Shown here one piece after another: positions 1 through 6,611 of a DNA stretch of 12,112 bases. The DNA lies in contig BNTV01000134.1 of the NCBI GenBank assembly GCA_025996865.1, positions 1 through 12,112 on the forward strand, written 5' to 3'. Origin of the DNA: Bacteroidia bacterium (GTDB taxonomy: Bacteria; Bacteroidota; Bacteroidia; Bacteroidales; Azobacteroidaceae). Numbering within the stretch: the stretch's first letter is position 1; the number at the start of each line of letters is the position of its first letter. Position numbers and translations under genes: made by a program. A model generated the notes under the pieces. It was not told the origin of the DNA. It made no database searches and was given only the letters and a program-made list of their open reading frames with translations.

Positions 1-99
1 AGAAACAATTTGCTATATATCAACCGGTTTAACATTCTGATAAAAAAAGAAAAAACCATATCTATTTTCTTTTCTGCACCCGTTTATACAATCCTTATT
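1..99 (+). repeat. Inverted repeat, left arm (99 bp, 100% identical to 680-778)
   Basis: Bases 1-99 are the exact reverse complement of 778-680; identity stops abruptly at 100 (a) versus 679 (c on the complement). Because the match reaches base 1, the repeat may continue left of the window. Both arms lie in coding sequence and in the same reading frame of the same protein. Confidence 0.95.
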
Positions 100-267
100 A
101 TTTTGATGTTACTTGAAGCCAAAGCGGATGCCTTTAACTGGGTATTGGCAACATGCCTCCTTGTCTTGGTTGCATTGTATGCATGTTGGGTATATAAAAA
201 AATTTATGACAAAAACATCCAATCCATACAAAAAAGTTTGGAAACCTTGAAAGAATTGGAGGAATAA
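1..267 (+). CDS. C-terminal part of a sigma-factor-associated small membrane protein (partial, runs off left edge)
   Basis: An open frame enters the window at base 1 and ends at TAA 265-267, giving 88 codons. It starts R-N-N-L-L-Y-I-N, and the first 33 codons are identical to residues 110-142 of the minus-strand protein encoded at 530-1105. After that it has its own tail: two hydrophobic stretches (about residues 23-37 and 43-60), then a charged helix ending KSLETLKELEE. A final membrane segment followed by a Lys/Glu helix of the KNI-SI-KSLE-LKEL kind is how Bacteroidetes proteins of this sort usually end, so this arm carries the natural-looking C-terminus. The TTG at 10 is not a convincing start; the true start is either left of the window or missing. 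The frame may be a displaced 3' end, a full paralogue or a product of mis-assembly. Function is unknown; the link to an ECF sigma factor suggests an anti-sigma or accessory role. Confidence 0.6.
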   Translation, partial: RNNLLYINRFNILIKKEKTISIFFSAPVYTILIILMLLEAKADAFNWVLATCLLVLVALYACWVYKKIYDKNIQSIQKSLETLKELEE

Positions 268-273
268 GACAAT

Positions 274-296
274 CGTCATTGCGAGGACAATCAAGA
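274..296. repeat. Remnant of a dispersed intergenic repeat (CGTCATTGCGAGG type)
   Basis: The string CGTCATTGCGAGG at 274-286, followed closely by CAATC, resembles the two ends of a widely dispersed bacterial intergenic repeat whose middle hairpin seems to be missing here. It lies between the stop at 267 and the hairpin at 299-343. The attribution is from memory of similar sequences and no search was possible; it is not coding. Confidence 0.35.
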
Positions 297-298
297 CA

Positions 299-343
299 TA
301 AAAAACGTAGAGACAAGGCAGTACCTTGTCTCTACGTTTTTTA
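299..343. terminator. Bidirectional hairpin terminator (20-bp perfect stem)
   Basis: Bases 299-318 pair perfectly with 324-343 around a 5-base loop (CAGTA). The stem core is GTAGAGACAAGG, flanked by an A-run on the left and a T-run on the right, so it reads as a rho-independent terminator on either strand. It lies 32 nt after the plus-strand stop at 267 and 20 nt beyond the 3' end of the minus-strand tRNA, so it can end both transcripts. Similar GTAGAGACAAGG palindromes occur as dispersed intergenic repeats in this phylum (from memory), so it may be a repeat serving as a terminator. Confidence 0.75.
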
Positions 344-362
344 CATTTTTTACGGGTGTGTG

Positions 363-435
363 TTGCGGAGACAGGACTCGAACCTATGACCTCCAGGTTA
401 TGAGCCTGGCGAGCTACCAACTGCTCCACTCCGCG
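363..435 (-). tRNA. Initiator tRNA-Met (anticodon CAT)
   Basis: Read on the minus strand, the RNA starts CGCGGAG and ends CTCCGC-A-A, giving six acceptor pairs with an unpaired C1.A72. That mismatch is the hallmark of bacterial initiator tRNA-fMet. The anticodon stem is CCAGG / CCTGG around the loop CTCATAA (anticodon CAT), and the T arm is ATAGG-TTCGAGT-CCTGT. It also begins GGAGCAG after the acceptor stem, as E. coli fMet tRNA does. The 73-nt gene has no encoded CCA (genomic CAC follows A73), so CCA must be added by nucleotidyltransferase. It has its own promoter at 447-478 and a terminator at 299-343, and is a complete unit inside the segment bracketed by the inverted repeat. Initiator identity rests mainly on C1.A72. 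Confidence 0.93.
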
Positions 436-446
436 ATTTCGAGCTG

Positions 447-478
447 CAAAGGTATAACTAATTTTCTTATAAACCAAA
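447..478 (-). promoter_or_regulatory. Promoter of the initiator tRNA gene
   Basis: On the minus strand, TTTG (complement of 475-478) is followed after exactly 20 nt by TACCTTTG (complement of 447-454). This matches the Bacteroidetes primary-sigma consensus of TTTG at -33 and TAnnTTTG at -7. The first tRNA base (435) lies 12 nt beyond the -7 element, so transcription should start a few bases before the mature 5' end. Confidence 0.8.
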
Positions 479-529
479 TTTTTTATTCGTAAAAAGAATA
501 AAAATATTATATTATAACATACTCGGCTA

Positions 530-1105
530 TCAAATGACAGGAACAGCAGGCAGTTCGATAGGTAATAATTGGGCGCGAGGCGAAGACCCATTTTTCTTTA
601 TATCCTCATGAATGGATAAACCTATCATAACCGATACAATACGGATACAGTTAAAGAATTGGTAAATGTAATAATAAAGAATAAGGATTGTATAAACGGG
701 TGCAGAAAAGAAAATAGATATGGTTTTTTCTTTTTTTATCAGAATGTTAAACCGGTTGATATATAGCAAATTGTTTCTTATATTATCCGATAAATCTATT
801 TTAGTTAATAAATAGGCCTTGTAAATAAGATAGGGGAGCATAACGGTACAAACGGCGCCACAGAAAATAACCATGGAATCCCACATAATGTGTCTTCCGC
901 CGAACTTTTGGTAAGCATATACGATGAAAGGGAGCAGCAAAAGAATGACGGGTATTCCCGGAAGTTCTGCCCAAAGCAGTATGTTTAATGACTTATTTGT
1001 TTTTTTGTAAATCATATCCTTGATAAGGCTTTCTTTCAGAACTTCCTGTTTTTTGAGTTGTTCATCCACAGACGCCCAAATTGTTTTTAAATCTTCTATT
1101 TCCAT
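530..1105 (-). CDS. Sigma-factor-linked small membrane protein with an atypical C-terminus
   Basis: This 191-codon gene starts at ATG 1105, 11 nt after the stop of the ECF sigma factor gene at 1117-1614, so the two form an operon. The N-terminus (MEIEDLKTIWASVDEQL) is a charged helix of the kind found in Bacteroidetes proteins encoded beside ECF sigma factors; such partners usually act as anti-sigma or sensing proteins, which is inference here. Membrane segments are visible at about residues 39-66, 72-101 and 128-148. Residues 110-142 lie in the 99-bp inverted repeat. Beyond it the tail (LYYYIYQFFNCIRI...SSPRAQLLPIELPAVPVI) is not helix-rich and lacks the charged KSLE-LKEL ending found on the other repeat arm. 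The C-terminus therefore seems to have been replaced. A functional product is uncertain. Confidence 0.65.
   Translation of the reverse strand: MEIEDLKTIWASVDEQLKKQEVLKESLIKDMIYKKTNKSLNILLWAELPGIPVILLLLPFIVYAYQKFGGRHIMWDSMVIFCGAVCTVMLPYLIYKAYLLTKIDLSDNIRNNLLYINRFNILIKKEKTISIFFSAPVYTILILYYYIYQFFNCIRIVSVMIGLSIHEDIKKNGSSPRAQLLPIELPAVPVI
680..778 (-). repeat. Inverted repeat, right arm (99 bp, identical to 1-99)
   Basis: This is the exact reverse complement of 1-99. It lies inside the minus-strand membrane protein gene and codes for its residues 110-142. The 580-bp segment between the arms (100-679) holds the alternative C-terminal coding tail, the terminator, the tRNA and its promoter, and the tail of this gene. 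Confidence 0.95.
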
Positions 1106-1116
1106 AGTACCATTTT

Positions 1117-1614
1117 TTACTGATTCGACATTGTTTTTAGTTTCTCTTTGATGCGTTTTAGTTTTGTGGCTACATTACTTAACGTTAATCCCGTAATATC
1201 TGCAATTTCCTGATAGGATTTGTCTTCCAGCCAAAGCAGGATCATCGCCCGTTCGAGCGTTTTCAACCGGTAAATCAGGCGATAGAGTTCCTTGATGTCG
1301 GCTTCCATACTATCCGGCTCAAACACAATTTCTTCCGAGAGGGAAAGCGGGATTTCCCGGCGTCGTTTGCTTTCTTTCCTTAAATCGGAAATGCAAGTGT
1401 TCAAGGCGACTCTATAAATCCAGGTTGAAACCCGGCTTTCGCGCCTGAATTTGGGATAAGCTTTCCAGAGGTTCAACACCACTTCCTGGTAGAGATCTTC
1501 TATCGGTGAAAGTTCCGATGTGTAGAAAGAACAGATTTTATAGATAATTCTTTCGTTTTCCTGAATTATCCGGATAAATTCCCGTTCCAGTTCCGCTTGA
1601 TTATTCTTGCCCAT
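1117..1614 (-). CDS. RNA polymerase ECF-type sigma factor
   Basis: This 165-residue protein has the two-domain layout of an extracytoplasmic-function sigma-70 factor. Region 2 (about residues 15-82) includes DLYQEVVLNLWKAYPKFR, the core-binding and -10-binding segment, followed by STWIYRVALNTCISDLRK. Region 4 (about residues 105-160) carries the helix-turn-helix SYQEIADITGLTLSNVATKLKRIKEKL, which binds the -35 region. There is no extra C-terminal domain. The start at 1614 gives the normal family length; upstream bases are A-rich without a clear Shine-Dalgarno, as usual in Bacteroidetes. It is the first gene of a minus-strand pair with the membrane protein ending at 530, which may hold or release it. 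The regulon cannot be deduced from the window. It is divergent from the gene at 1801. Confidence 0.93.
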   Translation of the reverse strand: MGKNNQAELEREFIRIIQENERIIYKICSFYTSELSPIEDLYQEVVLNLWKAYPKFRRESRVSTWIYRVALNTCISDLRKESKRRREIPLSLSEEIVFEPDSMEADIKELYRLIYRLKTLERAMILLWLEDKSYQEIADITGLTLSNVATKLKRIKEKLKTMSNQ

Positions 1615-1638
1615 TCATTCCGTTTTTTTTATTGGTCG

Positions 1639-1670
1639 CAAAATAAGCTAAAAAATGGCATATTCCCAAA
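1639..1670 (-). promoter_or_regulatory. Candidate promoter of the sigma factor operon
   Basis: On the minus strand, TTTG (complement of 1667-1670) is followed after 20 nt by TTATTTTG (complement of 1639-1646). This resembles the TTTG / TAnnTTTG consensus, with a match at -33 and one imperfect position at -7. It lies 25 nt before the start codon at 1614. Confidence 0.45.
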
Positions 1671-1738
1671 AAAAGGGGTGTATTCGACGTAGTCAAATGC
1701 ACCCTTTCGAATAAATTTCAAAAAAACTTCAAAATAAA

Positions 1739-1770
1739 TTTGGAAGTTAATAATTTTCATTTTAACTTTG
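1739..1770 (+). promoter_or_regulatory. Promoter of the membrane protein-regulator-creD genes
   Basis: TTTG at 1739-1742 is followed after 20 nt by TAACTTTG at 1763-1770, a full match to the Bacteroidetes -33/-7 consensus. Transcription should start near 1777, about 24 nt before the ATG at 1801. The last six bases of the -7 element (1765-1770) are also the left arm of the dyad at 1765-1781, so a protein bound there would block RNA polymerase. Confidence 0.75.
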
Positions 1771-1781
1771 TGCCGCAAAGT
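1765..1781. promoter_or_regulatory. Candidate operator 1 (dyad ACTTTG-N5-CAAAGT)
   Basis: This is a perfect 6-bp inverted repeat with a 5-bp spacer (TGCCG), followed by ACTTTTA. The same dyad with the same spacing and the same following bases occurs at 2712-2728, in front of creD. Spacer sequences differ (TGCCG versus AAATA) while the arms are identical, as expected for a dimeric DNA-binding protein. The winged-helix regulator encoded at 2405-2695 is the obvious candidate binder. Confidence 0.6.
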
Positions 1782-1800
1782 ACTTTTAATATATACATAA

Positions 1801-2433
1801 ATGAACAAACAAGCAGAAGATATTAAAGCCATTCGGGAAATGATGGAAAGATCAACTAAGTTTCTATCGTTAAGCGGTTTGTCGGGTGTTGTAGCCGGAG
1901 TTACCGCCCTTATTGGAGCCGCATTTGCCTATTTCTATTTACTACGCGATCCTTCCCAGACCGATTATAACCGGATGCAGGAAGTACTGATCTTATTAGC
2001 CGATGCGCTAATTGTTCTGGCGATTTCCATTGGTTTCGGGATTTATTTTTCATGGAAAAAAGCGAAAAAGAATCACCAAAAATTGCTGAATAGCGTGACA
2101 AAATTAGTTATTTACCATTTGTCCATACCGCTCATCACCGGCGGCATTTTTTCTATGGTGTTTCTGTTGCGCGGCAATATAGATATGGTGGCTTCGGCTA
2201 CGCTCATTTTTTATGGGATTGCTTTGGTCAGTGCATCGAAATATACTTTTGATGAAATACACTATTTAGGCCTCACGGAAATTGTACTCGGTTTACTTTC
2301 GGCCATTTTCATGTATAAAGGCATTATTTTCTGGTCGATAGGTTTCGGACTTTGCCACATTTTTTACGGTTTGGCCATGTATGTAAAATATGATTTGAAA
2401 AAAAATGACAAGCATAATAGCACATTTAAATAA
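1801..2433 (+). CDS. Multi-pass membrane protein of unknown function, paired with a winged-helix regulator
   Basis: This 210-residue protein starts with a short charged cytoplasmic helix (DIKAIREMMERSTKF) and then has about six hydrophobic segments. They lie near residues 20-46, 60-82, 100-122, 126-146, 152-170 and 172-196, and the protein ends in a Lys/Asn-rich tail. I recognise the arrangement of such a protein directly before a small winged-helix regulator and creD in Bacteroidetes, but no function is established from the sequence. Its 3' end overlaps the regulator gene by 29 nt (2405-2433), so translation of the two is probably coupled. Expression is likely controlled by the operator overlapping its promoter. 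It could sense a membrane or cell-envelope state, but that is speculation. Confidence 0.8.
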   Translation: MNKQAEDIKAIREMMERSTKFLSLSGLSGVVAGVTALIGAAFAYFYLLRDPSQTDYNRMQEVLILLADALIVLAISIGFGIYFSWKKAKKNHQKLLNSVTKLVIYHLSIPLITGGIFSMVFLLRGNIDMVASATLIFYGIALVSASKYTFDEIHYLGLTEIVLGLLSAIFMYKGIIFWSIGFGLCHIFYGLAMYVKYDLKKNDKHNSTFK

Positions 2434-2695
2434 AGTTTTCGATAGCCGTATCCGCTTGGGAATCATGTCGATTCTGTCGGTAAACGAGTCGGCCGATTTC
2501 AATCTGATGAAAGAACTGCTCGATATTACCGACGGAAATCTGGCAAGTCACCTGAAAGCGTTGGAAAGTCTCGAATATATTGTCTCAAAAAAACAGTTTA
2601 TCGGACGGAAACCCAATACCAGCTACACGATTACCGAATGGGGCAAAGCGTCTTTCAAAGAACATCTGAACGCTTTGGAAAAGTTTATCACCTAA
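2405..2695 (+). CDS. Winged-helix DNA-binding transcriptional regulator (HTH_34-like)
   Basis: This 96-residue, single-domain protein is of the MarR/ArsR-like winged-helix type (PF13601-like). FDSRIRLGIMSILSV (about residues 11-25) is helix 1. DFNLMKELLDITDGNLASHLKALESLEYI (about 31-59) is the helix-turn-helix, with the recognition helix near GNLASHLKALE. The following KKQFIGRKPNTSYTITEWGKASF is the beta-hairpin wing. There is no ligand-binding domain or metal-site cysteine. It begins inside the preceding gene (29-nt overlap, ATG at 2405), so the two are co-expressed, and creD follows after 73 nt. Two identical dyads, before the first gene of the cluster and before creD, are its likely binding sites and imply autoregulation. 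Whether it represses or activates cannot be read from the sequence, though overlap with the -7 element favours repression. Confidence 0.88.
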   Translation: MTSIIAHLNKVFDSRIRLGIMSILSVNESADFNLMKELLDITDGNLASHLKALESLEYIVSKKQFIGRKPNTSYTITEWGKASFKEHLNALEKFIT

Positions 2696-2711
2696 ATTTT
2701 TTTGATTTGCA

Positions 2712-2728
2712 ACTTTGAAATACAAAGT
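2712..2728. promoter_or_regulatory. Candidate operator 2 in front of creD (dyad ACTTTG-N5-CAAAGT)
   Basis: The arms are the same as at 1765-1781, the spacer is AAATA, and the sequence continues ACTTTTA as in copy 1. A possible promoter is TTTG 2706-2709 with TACTTTTA 2728-2735 (18-nt spacing). It would place the dyad between -33 and -7. This suggests creD has its own regulated start site in addition to read-through from the upstream genes. Confidence 0.55.
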
Positions 2729-2768
2729 ACTTTTATAAAATACATATTAACAATTAAAACAAACAGTT

Positions 2769-4115
2769 ATGGAAACGGAAAAAATGGAAAGAAGATTATC
2801 TATGTCGCTGACATTTAAAGCGTTTATTGTAATGGGGCTTACTTTATTGTTACTCATTCCCAACGTGATGATTCAGAATCTGATTCACGAAAGGGAACAA
2901 CGAAGCAAGGAAACCATCGAAAAACTGAATGAAAAATGGAGCAGTTCTCAAACTTTGTGCGGGCCTGTTCTGAACATCCCTTTTACATCCACCGTGATGA
3001 GTGCGGATAATAAACCGGTTACCGTGCAGCACGAATTGCACCTGACTCCCGACCAATTGGATATCAAAACGCAATTGTTTCCCGAAGAACGCCATTACGG
3101 GATTTACAAGGCGATTTTGTACAAAAGCGAAATAACTGTTTCCGGCCGTTTCTTGCCTGTGAGTACATTGACGCTTCCGGAGAACAGCGTTTTTCATTTC
3201 GATAAAGCCTATATTTCTCTCGGTATTTCGGATTTACACGGTCTTACTTCGCTCTTTGATTTCAATTTGAATGGTCGGGCATATACCATAGAAGCAAACG
3301 GTTACACCAAATTAACCGGAAAAACTTTGGTTGCAGACCTGAAAGGCAATCTTTCGGGAAAAACAACGGATGATTTACCATTTAACTGTAAATTGAGTTT
3401 GAACGGAAGCGGTAGCATGAACTTTATTCCGGTCGGAAATACAACCAAAGTCGAAGTGAGCGGACAATGGAAATCACCCGGATTTATCGGCAGTTTTTCG
3501 CCGGAATCCGAAATCGGGGACAAAGATTTCAAAGCCGTTTGGAGTATCTTGAGTTTCAACCGGGGCATTCCTTCCAATTGGATAGATGAAAATTTCGATA
3601 GCGCCAAAGATACCTCTTTCGGCGTCAATTTGGTGGATACGGTCAATCATTATCAGCAAAACATGCGTTCTGCAAAATATTCGTTGATGTTCATCGCTCT
3701 TACGTTCCTCGTGTTTTTCTTCGTAGAGATATTGGCTAAATTGCGGATACATCCCATTCAATATTCATTGGTCGGCATTGCCTTGATATTGTTTTACTGC
3801 TTGCTTCTGTCCATATCGGAACACCTCGGTTTCATGATTTCTTATCTGATTGCGAGTATAGCGGTGGTGGTTATGATAACAGCTTATTCGTACAGCATTT
3901 TCAAAAACAGGATACAAACCGCTATTTTGTCCGTATTATTGGGCATCTTGTACGTTTTTCTGTACATAATACTTCAATTGGAAGATGTCGCTTTGCTTAT
4001 CGGAAGCATCGGATTGTTCGTCATACTTGGAGTTGTCATGTATTTGTCCCGTAAAGTAAAATGGTACAGGCAGGAAGAACCGGATTCCGAAACAAAAAAT
4101 CCGCCGATTCATTAG
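2769..4115 (+). CDS. creD: CreD-family inner membrane protein
   Basis: This 448-residue protein has the usual length and layout of CreD. There is one N-terminal membrane helix (about residues 14-36), then a large periplasmic beta-rich domain (about 37-300). It ends with about five further membrane helices that include the family signature HPIQYSLVGIALILFY (about 329-344) and SEHLGF. Near the N-terminus, SSSQTLCGPVLNIPF is also typical. In E. coli CreD belongs to the CreBC regulon, and in Bacteroidetes homologues are usually found with a small winged-helix gene, as here. No CreBC two-component pair is visible in the window. The biochemical function of CreD is not settled; links to envelope integrity and beta-lactam or colicin tolerance come from other species. 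The ATG at 2769 follows an A-rich leader and operator 2. Confidence 0.92.
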   Translation: METEKMERRLSMSLTFKAFIVMGLTLLLLIPNVMIQNLIHEREQRSKETIEKLNEKWSSSQTLCGPVLNIPFTSTVMSADNKPVTVQHELHLTPDQLDIKTQLFPEERHYGIYKAILYKSEITVSGRFLPVSTLTLPENSVFHFDKAYISLGISDLHGLTSLFDFNLNGRAYTIEANGYTKLTGKTLVADLKGNLSGKTTDDLPFNCKLSLNGSGSMNFIPVGNTTKVEVSGQWKSPGFIGSFSPESEIGDKDFKAVWSILSFNRGIPSNWIDENFDSAKDTSFGVNLVDTVNHYQQNMRSAKYSLMFIALTFLVFFFVEILAKLRIHPIQYSLVGIALILFYCLLLSISEHLGFMISYLIASIAVVVMITAYSYSIFKNRIQTAILSVLLGILYVFLYIILQLEDVALLIGSIGLFVILGVVMYLSRKVKWYRQEEPDSETKNPPIH

Positions 4116-4155
4116 AAAATACAATTATTTATTATTCTTTTCGTTACTATTATGA

Positions 4156-5181
4156 ATGAGAAAAAGTCTTCTTCTGATAGTAATCCTGCTGACTGGGTCT
4201 TCTTCCTTGAAGGCCCAGTTTGATACGCAGTTAAGTAATTATTGGGCAACCATTAGTTACTTTAATCCTGCTTATGCCGGACAATCGGGAAATCTGGAAG
4301 CGACTTTGATGAGCCGTATTCAGTGGTTGGGAATGGAAAATACGAATACGCCCCGGACGACGATTCTCATGGCCAATATGCCTTACTCCTTGCTTGGAAA
4401 AATTCACGGCTTCGGCGCTTTGATGTACAATGACCGTATCGGTTTGTTCAGTACTACAGCCTATTACGGACAATACGCATGGAAGAAAAAATTATTCAAA
4501 GGCGATTTCAGCATGGGCCTCCAGGGCGGATACATCACGCAATCGTTTGACGGAACCAAAGTGGAGATTCCCAAAGGAGATGACTACCACAGCCCCGAAG
4601 ATGAAGCGATTCCAACCAGTCTGCTTTCCGGACACAGTATCGACGCCTCACTCGGTCTGTTTTATTCCAAAGAAAAATGGTTTGCCGGTTTATCGGTCAA
4701 TCACCTGTTAGCTCCAAACGTAGATTTGGACGAAAATCACACTTACGAAATCCCGCGATCATATTATTTTGTGGGCGGATACAATATACAATTAAACAAT
4801 CCGTTATTAGAATTACGACCCACTGTGTTGTTGAAGACAATGGAAATGAGTTCTTTATATTTGGATCCCGATTCTTTGACGGAGAGAGTCGAAGCAAATA
4901 CGCTGAAAGCCATGTTGCGTAACAGTCAGGTAGATGTTTCTGTAAGAATGATTTACGATAAAAAGTTTTGGGGTGGCATCTCTTGGAGATATGGAGATGC
5001 AATCGTGCTGGTGTTGGGTGGTAAATTTAAGGCGATAGAAGCCGGTTATGCTTACGATTTCCCTGTTTCAAGGATTGTTAAGGTATCGACAGGCAGCCAT
5101 GAACTATTTTTAAAGTACAACATGGATTTGAATTTTAAAAAGAAAGGAAAATATAAACATAAAAGTGTTCGAATATTATAA
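4156..5181 (+). CDS. porP: PorP/SprF-family type IX secretion outer membrane protein
   Basis: This 341-residue protein has a cleavable signal peptide (MRKSLLLIVILLTGSSSLKA, cut before QFDTQ). The mature start carries the PorP/SprF hallmark NYWATISYFNPAYAGQSG and then RIQWLGM and PRTTILMANMPY. The rest alternates aromatic beta-strands, as expected for an outer-membrane barrel. PorP is needed for T9SS function in Porphyromonas gingivalis and is thought to contact the secretion machinery at the outer membrane. It is the first gene of the porPKLMN cluster, and porK starts 1 nt after its stop. The start at 4156 was chosen because it gives the signal peptide; an ATG at 4152 is in another, short frame. 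I could not find a clear TTTG / TAnnTTTG promoter in the 40-nt gap after creD, so the promoter may lie inside creD or be of another type. Confidence 0.92.
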   Translation: MRKSLLLIVILLTGSSSLKAQFDTQLSNYWATISYFNPAYAGQSGNLEATLMSRIQWLGMENTNTPRTTILMANMPYSLLGKIHGFGALMYNDRIGLFSTTAYYGQYAWKKKLFKGDFSMGLQGGYITQSFDGTKVEIPKGDDYHSPEDEAIPTSLLSGHSIDASLGLFYSKEKWFAGLSVNHLLAPNVDLDENHTYEIPRSYYFVGGYNIQLNNPLLELRPTVLLKTMEMSSLYLDPDSLTERVEANTLKAMLRNSQVDVSVRMIYDKKFWGGISWRYGDAIVLVLGGKFKAIEAGYAYDFPVSRIVKVSTGSHELFLKYNMDLNFKKKGKYKHKSVRIL

Positions 5182-5182
5182 T

Positions 5183-6607
5183 ATGAAAAATCTGATTTTC
5201 TTGGCCTTACTGACATTCTTCATTGTTTCTTGCGGACGATCGCTTTCGGGAGACGGAGGTGAATTGGTTGGCGTAAGCGCTCCCGGTTGGAGTGAACCGA
5301 GTCCGCATGGTATGGTGCTGATTAAGAGAGGGTCGTATGAAATGGGTCCTGCCAAGCCGGATTCCTTATGGGGCATTTATCAAGACCCGAAAGGCGTTTC
5401 TGTCGATGCGTTCTGGATGGACGAGACGGAAATTACCAATGCCGAATACCGGCAATTTGTGTATTGGGTCAAGGATTCGATTATCCGTGAACGACTTTAC
5501 GCCGCCGGAGACGATACCTATAAAATAGAGGAAGACAAAAACGGTGATCCGATTGATCCTCCTGTATTAAATTGGAGTAAACCCATCCCAACAGAGCGGA
5601 GAGCCAACGAAGACGAATTGGCGGCCATGCGTAGCGTAAATTGGACGAATCCGATTACCGGGGAAACAAAATTAGACCCTAAACAAATGATTTACCGCTA
5701 TTCCGTTTTCGATGCAACTTCTTACGCACTAAGGAGAAACCGCTTAGAACCGGACGAAAGGGTAAGGAATACCGACATCAAAGTAGATCCCAACGAAGTA
5801 ATCATGATTTCGAAAGACACCGCTTATATCAATGAAGACGGCGTAATTATTTCCGAAACGATTACCCGCCCGTTGAGTTCTATTTATGACTTTCTAAACA
5901 CTTATATTGTAAATATTTATCCCGACGAAACCGTTTGGATTAACGATTTCAACAATGCTTATAACGAACCCTACATGCGTTTGTATTTCAATCACCCCGG
6001 ATACAACGATTATCCGGTAGTAGGCATTTCGTGGGAACAAGCCAATGCTTTTTGCGCTTGGCGAACCGAGCACCTGAAAAAGTCAATAGACGGTAGATTC
6101 AAAAATACCATCGAACCTTACCGTTTACCGACGGAAGCGGAATTTGAATACGCTGCAAGAAGCGGAAAATCGGAAAACATTTATCCTTGGGCAACGGAAG
6201 GCGTAACCGGCGAAAAAGGCTGTTTCCTCGGCAATTTCAAACCGGATGACGGTAATTATACGAAAGACGGACACTTGATTACATCCAAAGTAGCTTCTTT
6301 CTCGCCCAACGAATTTGGCCTGTACGATATGGCCGGTAATGTAGCGGAATGGACTTCAACCGCTTACCTCGAATCCGGTCCGGAAATTATGAGTGATATG
6401 AATCCCGAATACCGTTACAGTGCAGCGAAGGAAGATCCTTACGCCTTGAAGAAAAAGGTAGTTCGCGGAGGCTCGTGGAAAGATGTAGCGCACTTTATCC
6501 GTTCGGATATGCGCTCCTTCGAATATCAGAATGAACAACGTTCCTACATTGGATTCCGTTGCGTTCGCACGCAAGTCGGTTTCTCCAAAGTAAAAGGGAA
6601 AAAATAA
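5183..6607 (+). CDS. porK: Type IX secretion ring lipoprotein PorK/GldK
   Basis: This protein has 474 residues with the start at ATG 5183, which gives a lipoprotein signal MKNLIFLALLTFFIVSC with a good lipobox (IVSC, Cys17). An ATG at 5165 in the same frame would bury the signal and overlap porP, so it was rejected. The body is a formylglycine-generating-enzyme (FGE/SUMF1) fold: MVLIKRGSYEMG (44-55), ETEITNAEYRQF (81-92), a long PorK-type insertion, YRLPTEAEFEYAARSG (about 312-327), DMAGNVAEWTS and VVRGGSW, ending GFRCVR. The two catalytic cysteines of true FGE are absent: the aligned segment reads HFIRSDMRSF, with Asp where the second cysteine would be. The role is therefore structural. PorK and PorN form the large periplasmic ring anchored under the outer membrane. 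Confidence 0.95.
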   Translation: MKNLIFLALLTFFIVSCGRSLSGDGGELVGVSAPGWSEPSPHGMVLIKRGSYEMGPAKPDSLWGIYQDPKGVSVDAFWMDETEITNAEYRQFVYWVKDSIIRERLYAAGDDTYKIEEDKNGDPIDPPVLNWSKPIPTERRANEDELAAMRSVNWTNPITGETKLDPKQMIYRYSVFDATSYALRRNRLEPDERVRNTDIKVDPNEVIMISKDTAYINEDGVIISETITRPLSSIYDFLNTYIVNIYPDETVWINDFNNAYNEPYMRLYFNHPGYNDYPVVGISWEQANAFCAWRTEHLKKSIDGRFKNTIEPYRLPTEAEFEYAARSGKSENIYPWATEGVTGEKGCFLGNFKPDDGNYTKDGHLITSKVASFSPNEFGLYDMAGNVAEWTSTAYLESGPEIMSDMNPEYRYSAAKEDPYALKKKVVRGGSWKDVAHFIRSDMRSFEYQNEQRSYIGFRCVRTQVGFSKVKGKK

Positions 6608-6611
6608 TGTA

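Noticed and set aside
109..591. Long minus-strand open frame across the tRNA region
   Set aside because: It runs through the tRNA gene and the terminator hairpin, and its translation has no protein-like features; it is a chance frame.
541..620. Possible short plus-strand peptide reading MTGTAGSSIGNNWARGEDPF
   Set aside because: Only about 25 codons, no promoter, no recognisable family, and it lies in the rearranged tail of the minus-strand gene.
5165..5182. Upstream ATG for porK overlapping the end of porP
   Set aside because: The start at 5183 gives an immediate lipoprotein signal with Cys17 at the lipobox; the longer form would place six extra residues, including an acidic one, before it.
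5183..6607. PorK as an active sulfatase-modifying enzyme
   Set aside because: The two catalytic cysteines of FGE are missing and the gene sits in the T9SS operon; the domain is structural.
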